From: Gammaproteobacteria bacterium
Lineage (GTDB): Bacteria; Gemmatimonadota; Gemmatimonadetes; Longimicrobiales; Gaopeijiaceae
DNA length: 64,000 nucleotides
Assembly (NCBI GenBank): GCA_028819075.1
Contig: JAPPMM010000052.1
Span: 62,001-126,000, forward strand
Direction: 5' to 3'
Both the position numbers and the translations under genes were made by a program. This document shows, piece by piece, positions 26,110 to 35,531 of the stretch (position 1 is the first letter of the stretch; every line of letters starts with the position of its first letter). The notes below the pieces were generated by a model. It had not been told where the DNA came from. It did not search any database and saw only the letters and a list, made by a program, of their open reading frames with translations.

Positions 26110-27624
26110 TCAGTTCGTCGGCACCGCCTCCATCAGCAGGCTCAGCGCCTCGTTGAGCGCCCGGCCCCCCGGTCCGCCGCCGCTGTAGTGCCCGATGCGC
26201 ACCACCACCATGTCGTGTGTCGGGATGATGATCGTGCTCTGGCCTCCGGCGCCCGCCATGCGGAAGGCGCTCGTCGGGATGGGGCGGCCGCCATCGCCGT
26301 TCACCCAGAAGAAGGCACCTCCGTACACCGGACGCCCGTCCGCTACCCAGGCGGGGGCGAGCGTGGACGCGTACTCCACGTATCCTTCCGGGAGAATGCG
26401 TTCGCCGTTCACCACGCCGTCCTGCAGATACAGGTTGCCGAGCCGGGCCCAGTCGCGCCCGCTGCCGAAGCCGTACCCCTGGAGCAGGAAGTTGCCGTAG
26501 GGATCGGTCATGGCGATGAAGTTGCGCATCCCCAGCTTGTCGAAGAGATGCCGTTGCGGGAACTGGTGGTAGTTCTCGCCCAGCTCCCCTTCGACGCCCA
26601 GGCGGACCAGGTAATTGGTGAGCACGGGGTCACAGTTCCGGTACCGTCCCACCGTGTTGGGCTCCCACTGCTGATCTTTGCCGGCCGCCCACTCGAACGA
26701 GTTGACGGTGCCCGTATAGAGGTACAGGTGGTCGGGGTACCCGATGTCCGGGTCGTCGCCGGGATCGCCCAGGTTGCGGCAGCGCAGCCCGGATGACATC
26801 CGCATGATGTCGCCGATGCGGATGGCCTGGCGCGGGTCGCCTTCGCCCTGCCACTCGGGTACCGGCGCGGACTGCCAGAGGTCGTAGACGCCCTTCTGGA
26901 TCAGGATGCCCATGAGCGTGCCGGTGAGGCTCTTGTTCATGGACCAGCTCTCCAGCGGAGTAGTGTGGTCAATGCCCTCGCGGTAGCGCTCGGCCAGCAG
27001 GCGGCCCCGGTGGGTCACGACGAAGGCCGCGGTCAGCGCCTCCGGGGGAGCGAAGGCCGCATCCACCGCCTGTGCGACCTTGTCCATGTCCACATCGGCC
27101 GGGAAGGGCTCGTCCGGAAGGAGGTCGCCCAGCGGCCAGGGCGTGGCCTCGGCATCCGGGAGGGTCGAGACCACCTCGACCGACTCGTAGTACGGCTCCT
27201 CCTCGCCGATGGGGAGAGCGAGGCACCCCTGGTCGCCGTGCAGCTTGGCCGAGCGCACCGTGCCGTCCGGCAGGGTGAGGTGCACCCGCTGGTTCTCGTA
27301 GTCCACCACCCGATCGGTCACAGCGCCGCGGTGTTGGCGCAGCGCGGTGAAGAAGCCGGTGTGCTCGGCGGCGAAGTCCGGATCCAGCCCCGACAGAAAG
27401 ACGTTGGAGCACAGGATCTTCGCGAAGCCCGCCGTCGAATGCACCACCGGGTCTCCGGGCGGCAGCGCGTACTCGCCCGGAAGTTCGAGCTCGGCAGCGC
27501 GGGCGAGGAGCTGCGCCTGCGGATTCTCGGCGGCCGGTTCGGGCGCGTCGCCGGCCGGGGCACAGCCGGCGGCGATGATCGTGAGGACGGCGAAAGACGG
27601 GATCAGGCGGTGCAGCATCTTCAT
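26110..27624 (-). CDS. serine hydrolase, beta-lactamase class C / NylB-like lipoprotein
   Basis: About 504 residues. The lipobox IIAAGC lies near residue 18. The penicillin-binding fold contains the S-x-x-K catalytic motif as SMNK near residue 227 (ESWSMNKSLTGTLMG). A Y-x-N-like element falls in the YRNCD region, and GGAFFWVNGDGGRPIP lies near the end with the following RMAGAGGQSTIIIP strand. Many relatives act as esterases or 6-aminohexanoate-dimer hydrolases rather than lactamases. ATG 27624 and ATG 27618 are both possible; GGAG is 8 bases before 27618. The upstream extension to 27768 has no signal and is rejected. Confidence 0.85.
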   Translation of the reverse strand: MKMLHRLIPSFAVLTIIAAGCAPAGDAPEPAAENPQAQLLARAAELELPGEYALPPGDPVVHSTAGFAKILCSNVFLSGLDPDFAAEHTGFFTALRQHRGAVTDRVVDYENQRVHLTLPDGTVRSAKLHGDQGCLALPIGEEEPYYESVEVVSTLPDAEATPWPLGDLLPDEPFPADVDMDKVAQAVDAAFAPPEALTAAFVVTHRGRLLAERYREGIDHTTPLESWSMNKSLTGTLMGILIQKGVYDLWQSAPVPEWQGEGDPRQAIRIGDIMRMSSGLRCRNLGDPGDDPDIGYPDHLYLYTGTVNSFEWAAGKDQQWEPNTVGRYRNCDPVLTNYLVRLGVEGELGENYHQFPQRHLFDKLGMRNFIAMTDPYGNFLLQGYGFGSGRDWARLGNLYLQDGVVNGERILPEGYVEYASTLAPAWVADGRPVYGGAFFWVNGDGGRPIPTSAFRMAGAGGQSTIIIPTHDMVVVRIGHYSGGGPGGRALNEALSLLMEAVPTN

Positions 27625-27864
27625 GACTCCGCTGGAAGGATCTGGAGACCGACCATCGGCCCCATCATCTAGAGATTCACGATACGAACCGGCCGCAGAG
27701 GCAACAAGAAGAGTGGATAGGCGACCACCGCGCCGGGGCGGGCCAATAGAGGAAGGGGCGAGCCTCAACTCCCTTTCCCGGCCCGGCGCCGAAGGCTAGT
27801 CTGAGCCTTCGCTCCGGGCTTCTCCCGGTCTCCTGGAAGCACGAACTGTGGGGAGGCAGGCGTC

Positions 27865-28575
27865 CTGGATTCCTTCTTTGCCGCAGGCGATCCCGCGAAC
27901 CCTTTCGTGATCTTCGGGGGTGCACACTTGCTCTCCCTGGCCGTGCTGGCCGCCCTCGGATATGTGACGCTCCGCCTCGGGCAGTCGGGGAGCGAAGAGA
28001 CCCGGCTACGGATCAAGCGGGGCATGATCGCGCTGCTCCTCATCACCTTCGTGGAAGGACACTTCTGGCACGTATTCCACGGGGAGTGGGCAGTGGCGGA
28101 GCGCCTCCCCCTGCACATGTCCGGCGCGATGGTGTGGGTGAGCATCTACGGGCTCTGGACGGACCGGCCCTGGACCCGCCCGCTGATGTACTATCTGGGG
28201 ATCGCCGGGGCGATCCAGGGGGTCCTCCAACCCGACAGCCCGTATGGATTCCCCCACGTACGTTTCGTGGCAACGATGATTTCGCACACCACGATAGTGG
28301 TCGCCGGATTGTGGGTGATCCTCGTGGAGGAGTACGCACCGAGCCTTCGCTCGACTCTGTGGACCCTCGCGCTCGTCCATATCTACGCGGCGGTCATCTT
28401 CGTCTTCAACCTGTTGGTGGGCACGAACTACCTGTACATCGTGGAGAAACCGGAGTCCGCGTCGCTCATGGACATCTTCCCGGAATGGCCGTGGTACCTG
28501 CTGGTACTCGAGGGGCTCCTGCTGGTCATCGTCGTCGGGATGTACCTGCCCTTCGCGCGCCTGCGCAGAGCCTGA
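27865..28575 (+). CDS. TIGR02206-family (YwaF-like) integral membrane protein
   Basis: Six or seven transmembrane helices, with family motifs FGGAHLLSL at the N-terminus, a conserved LPLHMSGAMVWVSIYGLW in the middle, and GTNYLYIVEKPESASLMDIFPEWPWYLLVLEG near the end. The role is unknown. The family usually begins a few residues before F.IFGGAHLL; that segment (DSFFAAGDPANPF) is present in frame behind a CTG at 27865, with GGGGAGG 8 bases upstream. The first conventional start is GTG at 27907, which would remove part of the conserved N-terminus. I therefore favour a CTG start, with moderate certainty. A decayed second copy lies downstream. Confidence 0.8.
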   Translation: MDSFFAAGDPANPFVIFGGAHLLSLAVLAALGYVTLRLGQSGSEETRLRIKRGMIALLLITFVEGHFWHVFHGEWAVAERLPLHMSGAMVWVSIYGLWTDRPWTRPLMYYLGIAGAIQGVLQPDSPYGFPHVRFVATMISHTTIVVAGLWVILVEEYAPSLRSTLWTLALVHIYAAVIFVFNLLVGTNYLYIVEKPESASLMDIFPEWPWYLLVLEGLLLVIVVGMYLPFARLRRA

Positions 28576-28674
28576 GGGCCATTCGGCCCCGCAACTCGCG
28601 GCGTCGAGCCTGATCTCCCCTTTCCGTTGGTGGCCAGCAGCGCTAATCTGAGCTATGCCACCCGGTGACGATGG

Positions 28675-28880
28675 TGGCCCTCCCGGTGCCCGGCTGCAGG
28701 TCGTTCGTCAACATCAACGCTGCAGTCGCCTTCCCCTTCACCCTGACAGCGGGCACCAGCCACCCGTCCTCGGCCGGCAAGCCGGAGTCGGCGTCCCTCA
28801 TGGGCGTCTACCGGTGCGCTCCTGGTACCGGCTCGTCCTCAAGGGACTCCCGATCGTTCTCGGGATGCACCTGACCGTTC
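28675..28880 (+). pseudogene. decayed C-terminal remnant of a second TIGR02206 gene
   Basis: In one frame the sequence reads NINAAVAFPFTLTAGTSH and KPESASLMGVYR, matching the intact neighbour's IYAAVIFVFNLLVGTNY and KPESASLMDIF. In another frame it continues WYRLVLKGLPIVLGMHL, matching WYLLVLEGLLLVIVVGMYL. A frameshift and loss of the N-terminal two thirds show a broken tandem duplicate. The 358-bp gap 28576-28933 is otherwise empty apart from a short GGGCC/GGCCC hairpin at 28576-28589. Confidence 0.7.
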
Positions 28881-28933
28881 GCGCAGGGCGTGAATCGCGG
28901 TACCCGAGCCACTCTCGACCTTGGAGGTCCGCC

Positions 28934-29959
28934 ATGAAGGCCGGCACCCTTCTCTTCCCCACGGCCCTCGTGGTGGTGACCCTGCTGCCGCCCTCGACGT
29001 CGGAGGCCGCGGCCGCGCAGGAAGAAGATCCCAACTATCTGGCAACCTACTCCATCATCGCTCGCGACCGGGGCACCGGTGAACTCGGCATGGGCGTCCA
29101 GTCCAAGGCCTTCGCGGCCGGAAACCGGGCCATGCACGCAAAGGGCGGCGTTGCGGTCATCGCGCACCAGGCGTCGGCCAACCCCATGTATGGCGCGATC
29201 GGCGTCGACCTGATCGAGCGCGGCTACAGCCCGCAGGAGGCGCTCGACATGATGGTGGCGAGCGACGAGGGGCGTGACCGTCGCCAGGTGGCGATTCTGG
29301 ACATGGAGGGCCGCACGGCGGCCTGGACCGGAGCCGGCGCCAGCGACTGGAAGGGTCACCGGTGCGGCCGGGACTATTGCGCCCAGGGCAACATCCTGGC
29401 CGGTCCCGAAGTGGTCGACGCCATGGCGGCTTCCTTCGAAGCGTCCAGCGGTCCGCTGGCCGAGCGGCTGATGGACGCGCTCGACGCCGCTGAAGCTGCG
29501 GGCGGGGACGCACGCGGCAAGCAGTCGGGCGCCATCCTGGTGGTGGCTCCGCGTGCCGGCAGCGGCGGGTTCAGCGACCGGGTCGTGGATATCCGGGTGG
29601 ACGACCATGCCAGGCCGCTGGACGAGCTCCGGCGCGTGCTCAACCTCTTCCGGTCCGGCCAGATGGTGCGCAACGCCAACGCAAGCATGGCGCAAGGGAA
29701 CCTGGAAGAGGCCCTGGCCACTGCCACCGCCGCGCGCGACAAGTCGCCGGAGAACGACAACGCGTGGGTGGCACTGGCGACTGTGCAGGCCCGTATGGGA
29801 CGCGACGCGGATGCGCTGGAGTCGCTCCGCAGGGCAGTCGAGTTGAACCCCGGTCGCATGCGCACCCTGCCCCGCGACCGAAACTTCGAGACTCTCCACG
29901 AGCACCCGGACTTCCGGCAGCTGGTCGGGGCCGATGATCCCGGTGCGAGTGCTCGTTGA
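28934..29959 (+). CDS. DUF1028 protein with C-terminal TPR
   Basis: 341 residues. The signal peptide is MKAGTLLFPTALVVVTLLPP up to about AAAAQ. The DUF1028 (Ntn-hydrolase-like) domain includes ATYSIIARDRGTGELGMGVQSKAFAAGNR, VIAHQASANPMYGAIGVDLIERGYSPQEALD and CAQGNILAGPEVV. The Thr of ATYSI after the signal is a plausible Ntn nucleophile position, but this is inference. Residues about 240-320 form TPR helices (AQGNLEEALATATAARDKSPENDNAWVALATVQARMGRDADALESLRRAVEL). GGAGG is 7 bases before the ATG; an earlier start at 28655 would run through the pseudogene remnant. Confidence 0.85.
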   Translation: MKAGTLLFPTALVVVTLLPPSTSEAAAAQEEDPNYLATYSIIARDRGTGELGMGVQSKAFAAGNRAMHAKGGVAVIAHQASANPMYGAIGVDLIERGYSPQEALDMMVASDEGRDRRQVAILDMEGRTAAWTGAGASDWKGHRCGRDYCAQGNILAGPEVVDAMAASFEASSGPLAERLMDALDAAEAAGGDARGKQSGAILVVAPRAGSGGFSDRVVDIRVDDHARPLDELRRVLNLFRSGQMVRNANASMAQGNLEEALATATAARDKSPENDNAWVALATVQARMGRDADALESLRRAVELNPGRMRTLPRDRNFETLHEHPDFRQLVGADDPGASAR

Positions 29960-29982
29960 TGGATAGCGTAGTGCAACGTCTC

Positions 29983-29999
29983 TGAGGGGGCCTCCCTCA
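29983..29999 (+). terminator. short hairpin after the DUF1028 gene
   Basis: TGAGGG (29983-29988) and CCCTCA (29994-29999) form a 6-bp stem with a 5-base loop, 23 bp after the stop and just before the susC start region. It is a weak terminator or attenuator candidate. Confidence 0.4.
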
Positions 30000-30037
30000 A
30001 GTCAAGTCTCCCCGGAATCGCCATGTGCGAGGAGGTC

Positions 30038-33000
30038 ATGATGCTCGAATTCTGTCTGCAAAGCGTAGGCGCCAACTGGACGTCTCTGCGGAGATCCGCG
30101 CGATGTATGTCGACGCTGGTGGCGTGTCTGCCCCTGCTGGTGCCCGGCATCGCGGCGGCGCAGAACACCGCAACGGTAACCGGCCTGGTCTCGGACGCGA
30201 ACACCCTGGTCCCCCTGAGCGGCGTTGAGATCCAGGTACAAGGCACAGACATCAATGGGGCCACAAACAACGACGGCAGGTTCATTCTCCTGAACGTCCC
30301 GGTTGGGGACGTCGTCCTGACGGCGGGGCTGATCGGACGCCGCACTGCGGAACAGGCGGTCACGGTCACGGCCGATGCCCCGACCGAGGTGAACTTCCTC
30401 CTGGTCGAGACGGCCATCAACCTCGACGAGATCGTGGTTACCGGGACGGCAGGGGAGCAGCAGGCCCGTTCCCTCGGGACCACGGTCGGATCCCTCCCGG
30501 TGGCCGAAACGCAGGTGATCGCTCCCCGGGACAACTTCGAGACCATGCTGGGGGGCGCCGTTCCGGGCGTGAACGTGGCCTACGGCGGCGGCCACGTCGG
30601 GGGCGGCAACAACATACGCATCCGGGGAGCCGGATCCATGGTCCTCTCAGGGCAGCCACTCATCTACATCGACGGTGTCCGGGTGAACAGCGGCGGTCCG
30701 GGGGCCGAAGGGTCCCTTGGCGTGGGCACGCAGAGTCCGTCCACGCGGTTGAACGACATCAGCCCGGAACTCATCGAGTCCATCGAGATCATCAAGGGTC
30801 CGGCGGCGGCTACGCTCTACGGGACGGAGGCGTCGAACGGGGTCATCAACATCATCACCAAGCGAGGCGCTCGGGGCGCTCCCGTTTTCACTCTGACGTC
30901 GAAGGTCGGGCAGAACTGGTATCGGGATCCCAAGGAGCACTGGCCGGGAAGTTTCTACACCTGCACCGGCCGCGGTACGGATCCGTGCACTCCCGGTGAG
31001 ATCGTGGAAGTGAACGTCTTTAAGCGCGACTACGAGGTCCACGGCATGGAGCACTTCCAGGTCGGAATGCCTCTTGGAAGCGTCGGTACCGTCTCGGGAG
31101 GCACGGACGCGGTCCGGTATCACTTCACGCTGGGCTGGGACTTTGATGAAGGACCCGTCCCAAACAATACCAACAACAGGCTGGACGCACGTGCGAACCT
31201 CAACTGGCTGCCCCGCGAGGACCTGACGGTGGACTTCGGCTTCGGGGGGATTCGCTCCGAACTGCACACCACGACGGGGCGCCAGCCCGCGCGTGTTACA
31301 GGGTTCCACTGGTCCTGCCCTGGCGGTGGATGCGAGATCGGTACAGGGACGCCCAACGCGCTGGATGGTGCTTTCCGCGGCTATATCGCGTATCTGCCGG
31401 ACCTGTACGACGAGTTGCTCGATTCCGGGCAGAAAGTCTATCGCAGCATCTATACGCTAACGGCCACGCATCGCCCATTCGACTGGCTCACCCACCGGTT
31501 GGTCGTGGGACTGGACCAGGCGGAGACGAACGGTTTCCGGCTCAATCGCCACTCGTCGGGGCGGGTTGGCATCAGCGGCCGTCAGGGCGACAAGAGGCTC
31601 GAATTTCGCAACACCGACAATTTCAGCTTCGACTACTCCGGTACGCTGACCTACGAGCCTGTAGCCGGGTTCTCGCTGGCGACATCGTCCGGTGCCCAGT
31701 ACTACGAGCGGTCCTCGGAGTGGCTCGCGGGGCGTGGATCACGCTTCGCGGTGCCCAGTCTCGAGACGATCTCCGCGGGAGAAACCCGAGAGACGTCCGA
31801 TGGCTTTTCCAGCAACAAGACCATCGGGATGTATGTTCAGGAGCAGATGTCCTGGCAGAACCGGATCTTCCTGACCGGTGCTCTCCGAGGGGACGACAAC
31901 TCCGCCTTCGGGGCGGACTACGACTTCGTAGTCTATCCGAAGCTGAGCGCGAGTTGGGTTGTCTCGGAGGAGTCCGCGCTGGAGGGTTTGGACTGGATCA
32001 ACTCGCTGCGGCTCCGGACAGCCTGGGGGAAAGCCGGACAGCAGCCCGATCAGTTCGCAGCGGTGAGGCTCTACAATCCGGAGCCGGGATACCAGGGCGC
32101 GGGCGGCGTGACTCCCTTGACGATCGGAAACTCCGACGTGCAACCCGAGGTTGGCGTGGAGACCGAGATCGGCTTCGACGCCGGACTCTTCAACGACCGA
32201 GTCGGTCTCGAGTTTACCTACTACGACCAAAGGCGGACGAATGCCCTGATCAGCGTTCCGGTTAAGCCCTCGACGGGCTTTCCCGGCTCCCAGCTCAGGA
32301 ATATCGGAGAGATTCAGAACACGGGATTCGAACTCGGGCTCAACGTGGATGCATACCAGGGTTCGACCGTGGGGGTCGAGTTCGGCCTGGCGCTCCACAC
32401 GAACAGGAATGAGGTGCTCGATCTGGGGGGATTGGACCCGATTCCCGTGTTCGGGCGGAACTTTACAACCGGGTGGACGGGCCAGCGCCACGCAGTGGGC
32501 TTCCCGCTTGGGTCCATTTTCCTGCCTGTGGTGGTGTCGTCCGACATCGTGGGCACAGGCTTGCAGGCGCGCGCGACGAACGTGATGTGCGAAAGCGGTC
32601 CGATCGCAGCGCCGGGCACCCGAATCACCCGGGGAGGGGGTCCTCCTGTGCCGTGCACCAGCGGAGAGACCGCGCCCGAGGTCTACAGGGGCTCGACTGT
32701 TCCTACACGCGAAATGGCTTTCAACGCGACCGTGTCGTTCCTGGACAACACACGCTTCTACGTCGACCTGCAATACGTGGGCGGGCACACCATGGTGGAC
32801 GGGATCACGGCGGGCTCCCACCTTTTCTTCCGGAACACAAGGGCGATCAACGAGAAGACCGACCCGATCTTCCTCGGCTACGACGAGATCGGGGAAGTCA
32901 ACCCGTCGGGGATCTTCGACGCCTCCCAGCTCACCATGCGGAGCGTGTCGCTGAGTCACAGTTTTTCAGGTGAAATGGCCGCGAGACTCGGTGCCTCCCG

Positions 33001-33199
33001 GCTCAATCTGACGCTCTCCGGTCAGAACCTCTGGAGGATATGGAGAGCGCAGAGCGAAGCCTTTGGGCACTCCATCGTCGATTCGGAGATTCGGGACACC
33101 GGCGCAAGGAATACCGACCCCGGAGGAATCTCAGCCTATACGCAGGACGGTTTCCCGATGTTCAAACGTTTCCTGGCGACCGTGCGGGTGACCTGGTGA
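30038..33199 (+). CDS. SusC/RagA-family TonB-linked outer-membrane receptor (second copy)
   Basis: About 1053 residues. After a signal peptide (LVACLPLLVPGIAAAQ) comes the CarboxypepD_reg-like domain (VTGLVSDANTLVPLSGVEIQVQGTD) and the SusC signature NLDEIVVTGTAGEQQARSLG. The plug contains GQPLIYIDGVRVNSGG and LIESIEIIKGPAAATLYGTEASNGVINIITK. The barrel runs to the end (FLATVRVTW). GAGGAGG lies immediately before two consecutive ATGs at 30038 and 30041; the second has the better spacing. The sequence differs throughout from the SusC at 11-14 kb, so the substrates probably differ. It forms an operon with the SusD at 33268. Confidence 0.92.
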   Translation: MMLEFCLQSVGANWTSLRRSARCMSTLVACLPLLVPGIAAAQNTATVTGLVSDANTLVPLSGVEIQVQGTDINGATNNDGRFILLNVPVGDVVLTAGLIGRRTAEQAVTVTADAPTEVNFLLVETAINLDEIVVTGTAGEQQARSLGTTVGSLPVAETQVIAPRDNFETMLGGAVPGVNVAYGGGHVGGGNNIRIRGAGSMVLSGQPLIYIDGVRVNSGGPGAEGSLGVGTQSPSTRLNDISPELIESIEIIKGPAAATLYGTEASNGVINIITKRGARGAPVFTLTSKVGQNWYRDPKEHWPGSFYTCTGRGTDPCTPGEIVEVNVFKRDYEVHGMEHFQVGMPLGSVGTVSGGTDAVRYHFTLGWDFDEGPVPNNTNNRLDARANLNWLPREDLTVDFGFGGIRSELHTTTGRQPARVTGFHWSCPGGGCEIGTGTPNALDGAFRGYIAYLPDLYDELLDSGQKVYRSIYTLTATHRPFDWLTHRLVVGLDQAETNGFRLNRHSSGRVGISGRQGDKRLEFRNTDNFSFDYSGTLTYEPVAGFSLATSSGAQYYERSSEWLAGRGSRFAVPSLETISAGETRETSDGFSSNKTIGMYVQEQMSWQNRIFLTGALRGDDNSAFGADYDFVVYPKLSASWVVSEESALEGLDWINSLRLRTAWGKAGQQPDQFAAVRLYNPEPGYQGAGGVTPLTIGNSDVQPEVGVETEIGFDAGLFNDRVGLEFTYYDQRRTNALISVPVKPSTGFPGSQLRNIGEIQNTGFELGLNVDAYQGSTVGVEFGLALHTNRNEVLDLGGLDPIPVFGRNFTTGWTGQRHAVGFPLGSIFLPVVVSSDIVGTGLQARATNVMCESGPIAAPGTRITRGGGPPVPCTSGETAPEVYRGSTVPTREMAFNATVSFLDNTRFYVDLQYVGGHTMVDGITAGSHLFFRNTRAINEKTDPIFLGYDEIGEVNPSGIFDASQLTMRSVSLSHSFSGEMAARLGASRLNLTLSGQNLWRIWRAQSEAFGHSIVDSEIRDTGARNTDPGGISAYTQDGFPMFKRFLATVRVTW

Positions 33200-33267
33200 T
33201 GCGCGCGCAGGCGGAGGGATCCAGAAACGGATTGTTGATTTCAGACGAAACCACAGAGGGACCTGTC

Positions 33268-34599
33268 ATGAATAGAGTGATCGAGATGGTGCCGTGGTGG
33301 CGGAGGCTGCCCGGCGTTGTGGCGCTTTCGGTGGCCCTTGGGGTGGCGGGGTGCGACACCGCCGAGCTCCTCGAGGTGGATCTTCCGGGTAACGTCACGG
33401 CCGAGGACATCGAGGATCCCAGTTTGGCCGGTACCATGCGGGTATCCGCCATCGGTGACTTCGAGTGGGCGTGGGATGAGTACGTAGACTTCGCGGCCAA
33501 ACATTCGGACGAGTACATCCAGTCTTCCGGGAACTTCACCGGACGACGACTGCAGATCCGGGATATCCCGGCTAATGAGCCACGGTATCAGGTCAACGTC
33601 TTCGGCCGGCTCCATCGGGCGAGGGTCATGCTCGAAAGCCATTTTGACCGGCTTCAGACCTTTGCCGACGCTGACGTCCTGAACCGGACCCAATATCTGG
33701 CCGAGATGCGGACGTACGGGGGCTTCATATACGTGGTCTTCGGCGAGGGCTTCTGCGGAACGCCGCTCAACGGAGACGGCGTGGTCCGGACTCCGGAACA
33801 GCTCCTAGAGATCGCCGTGGATCAGTTTACGGAGGCCCTGAGCATCGCCGGGCAGTTGGGGACGAGGCGGGGTCAGGAACTTGTGCAGGCGGCGCGGATT
33901 GGACGCGCCCGGGCGTACCTCAACCTGGATCAGTATTCCAACGCCATCGCCGACGCGCAGTCTATCGTGAACGATCCCGACCTCGATTTCTACGCAACTC
34001 GGGAGTATGGAGAAAATCGGCGCGAGAACTCGATGGCGAACACGAACGAGCTCGATACCAACCAGCAGTCGACCGTCGCCCCGAGCTACCGTGACGTGCG
34101 GTGGAAGGGCGTGCCCGACCCCCGGGTGACGGTCATGGAAACCGGGCTCATCGGCCACGACAACGCCACCATCGTCTGGCGCCACAACAAGACGCCCGAG
34201 AGTTTCCCCGCGGGCGCGGCCCAGGACGTCATCATCGCTTCGTCGCGTGAGGCCCGCATGATCATTGCCGAGGCCTCGGCCCTGACCGGGGACCTGGCCA
34301 CGGCGATCAGCATCATGGATGATTTCCACGCCGCTGCCGGGATTCCTCCGATCACCGCGGAAGACGTGCCTACCCAGGACGACGTCATCCGGCAAGTCAT
34401 CGAGGAGCGCCGTCGGGAGTTCTTCGTCGAAGGCGGTCATCGCCAGAGGGACCATCTGCGGTGGCGGGGCACCCAGTTCAACATCCCGTACCTCGGTGAA
34501 CCCGGCTCCGATCATCCGAACGGGGTCGATCAGTACGGTCAGGTCTACGGCAACACAACTTGCTTCCCAATCGCTCAGAACGAGCAGGTGGGAAGCTGA
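33268..34599 (+). CDS. SusD/RagB-family outer-membrane lipoprotein (second copy)
   Basis: 443 residues from the ATG at 33268 (GAGGG 7 bases upstream). The lipobox is LGVAGC near residue 27, followed by DTAELLEVDLPGNVTAEDIEDPSLAGTM, the typical mature start. Conserved later motifs are LVQAARIGRARAYLNLDQYSNAIADAQ, ARMIIAEASALTGD and IRQVIEERRREFFVEGGHRQRDHLRW. It is shorter than many SusD proteins (often 480-600). The longer reading to 33040 overlaps susC in another frame and is not used. It partners the preceding SusC in ligand capture. Confidence 0.88.
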   Translation: MNRVIEMVPWWRRLPGVVALSVALGVAGCDTAELLEVDLPGNVTAEDIEDPSLAGTMRVSAIGDFEWAWDEYVDFAAKHSDEYIQSSGNFTGRRLQIRDIPANEPRYQVNVFGRLHRARVMLESHFDRLQTFADADVLNRTQYLAEMRTYGGFIYVVFGEGFCGTPLNGDGVVRTPEQLLEIAVDQFTEALSIAGQLGTRRGQELVQAARIGRARAYLNLDQYSNAIADAQSIVNDPDLDFYATREYGENRRENSMANTNELDTNQQSTVAPSYRDVRWKGVPDPRVTVMETGLIGHDNATIVWRHNKTPESFPAGAAQDVIIASSREARMIIAEASALTGDLATAISIMDDFHAAAGIPPITAEDVPTQDDVIRQVIEERRREFFVEGGHRQRDHLRWRGTQFNIPYLGEPGSDHPNGVDQYGQVYGNTTCFPIAQNEQVGS

Positions 34600-34612
34600 T
34601 CCTGCATCCTGT

Positions 34613-34660
34613 GCGGAAGCTCACTCCGGCCTCCCGTTGTGGGGGGTCGGAGGCTTCCGC
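34613..34660. terminator. long imperfect hairpin between convergent susD and plug genes
   Basis: GCGGAAGC (34613-34620) pairs with GCTTCCGC (34653-34660), and the inner CTCCGGCCTCC pairs partly with GGGGTCGGAG. It lies between two convergent stops (34599 and 34673), consistent with a shared transcription end. Confidence 0.5.
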
Positions 34661-34672
34661 GGAGTCTCTTCC

Positions 34673-35479
34673 CTAACCGCCCCGGCTCATCGTCTCAACC
34701 AGGATGACGCCCGCCGCGGCACCCGGGTACCGCGATGTCGATGCGGGTCCGCGCAGCACTCGGATCCGCGTTACGGACGTTGCCGGGATCTGCTCGAGAG
34801 TCAACATTGCCCGGTCCTGCCCGCCGGCGTCGATCCTGACGCCGTCCAGGTAGATTTGTGGTTCCTCGCTCAGCAGGAACGAGTTCACGCCTCTGAGCCG
34901 AATCGTCACTCCGATCCCGACTCCCCCCTGGGGCTGTTGGACCGCGACGCCCGGGACGCCCGTCAACAGGAGGTCGGCGGCAGTTCGTGACCTTGCGCCC
35001 GTCCCGGTGACGCGCGCTTCCGAGTGTCCGCGCCCGAGATCGTCGCGTCGCGGAACCTCCACCAGGAGCTGATCCAGCACGACCGAGACACGGTGGACAT
35101 GGAAGTGGATCAGCGATTCCTCCAACGGAGTGATCTCCACTGTTTCGACGAGGGTGATGAACCCGTCGCCCTCGACGCGTACCACGACTTCTCCGGCGGG
35201 AACGTTGAGGAGCCGGAACCATCCGTCGGCGTCCGTACGCGTGCGGTGGTGCGTGAATTCCGGGAGCGCCACCAGGGCGCCGGACACGGGCGCGAGGCCT
35301 TCCTCATCCAAGACCAGACCCATCACCGAACCGGATTCCTGAAGCCCGGCGGCGCCTTCGGTCACCGCAAGAACAGCCACCAGCGCGTACACACCAGGGA
35401 TGAGTTTTCGTGTAGCGTGGAGGGGACGCTTCACCAAACGCGCTTTTTCCACCATAGCGTTCTCTGCGGCTGGATCCAT
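34673..35479 (-). CDS. barrel-less CarboxypepD_reg plus TonB plug protein (second copy)
   Basis: 268 residues. An N-terminal hydrophobic segment (IPGVYALVAVLAVTEGAAG) is followed by a CarboxypepD_reg-like domain (SVMGLVLDEEGLAPVSGALVALPEF). The plug domain carries LLTGVPGVAVQQ, VTIRLRGVNSFLLSEEPQIYLDGVRID and SVTRIRVLRGPASTSRYPGAAAGVILVET. It stops there, with no barrel. It resembles the protein at 14523-15233 in architecture but little in sequence, so both are probably maintained as free plugs. It converges on the SusC/SusD operon. The ATG at 35455 is an alternative start. Confidence 0.8.
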   Translation of the reverse strand: MDPAAENAMVEKARLVKRPLHATRKLIPGVYALVAVLAVTEGAAGLQESGSVMGLVLDEEGLAPVSGALVALPEFTHHRTRTDADGWFRLLNVPAGEVVVRVEGDGFITLVETVEITPLEESLIHFHVHRVSVVLDQLLVEVPRRDDLGRGHSEARVTGTGARSRTAADLLLTGVPGVAVQQPQGGVGIGVTIRLRGVNSFLLSEEPQIYLDGVRIDAGGQDRAMLTLEQIPATSVTRIRVLRGPASTSRYPGAAAGVILVETMSRGG

Positions 35480-35531
35480 CTTCTATCGATACCCACGCCA
35501 GGCCGAAAAGCTTCCCGCGCGACCCGGCACC

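Noticed and set aside
33040..33267. Longer N-terminus for the second SusD
   Set aside because: Would overlap susC in another frame and bury the lipoprotein signal; ATG 33268 has a good ribosome site.
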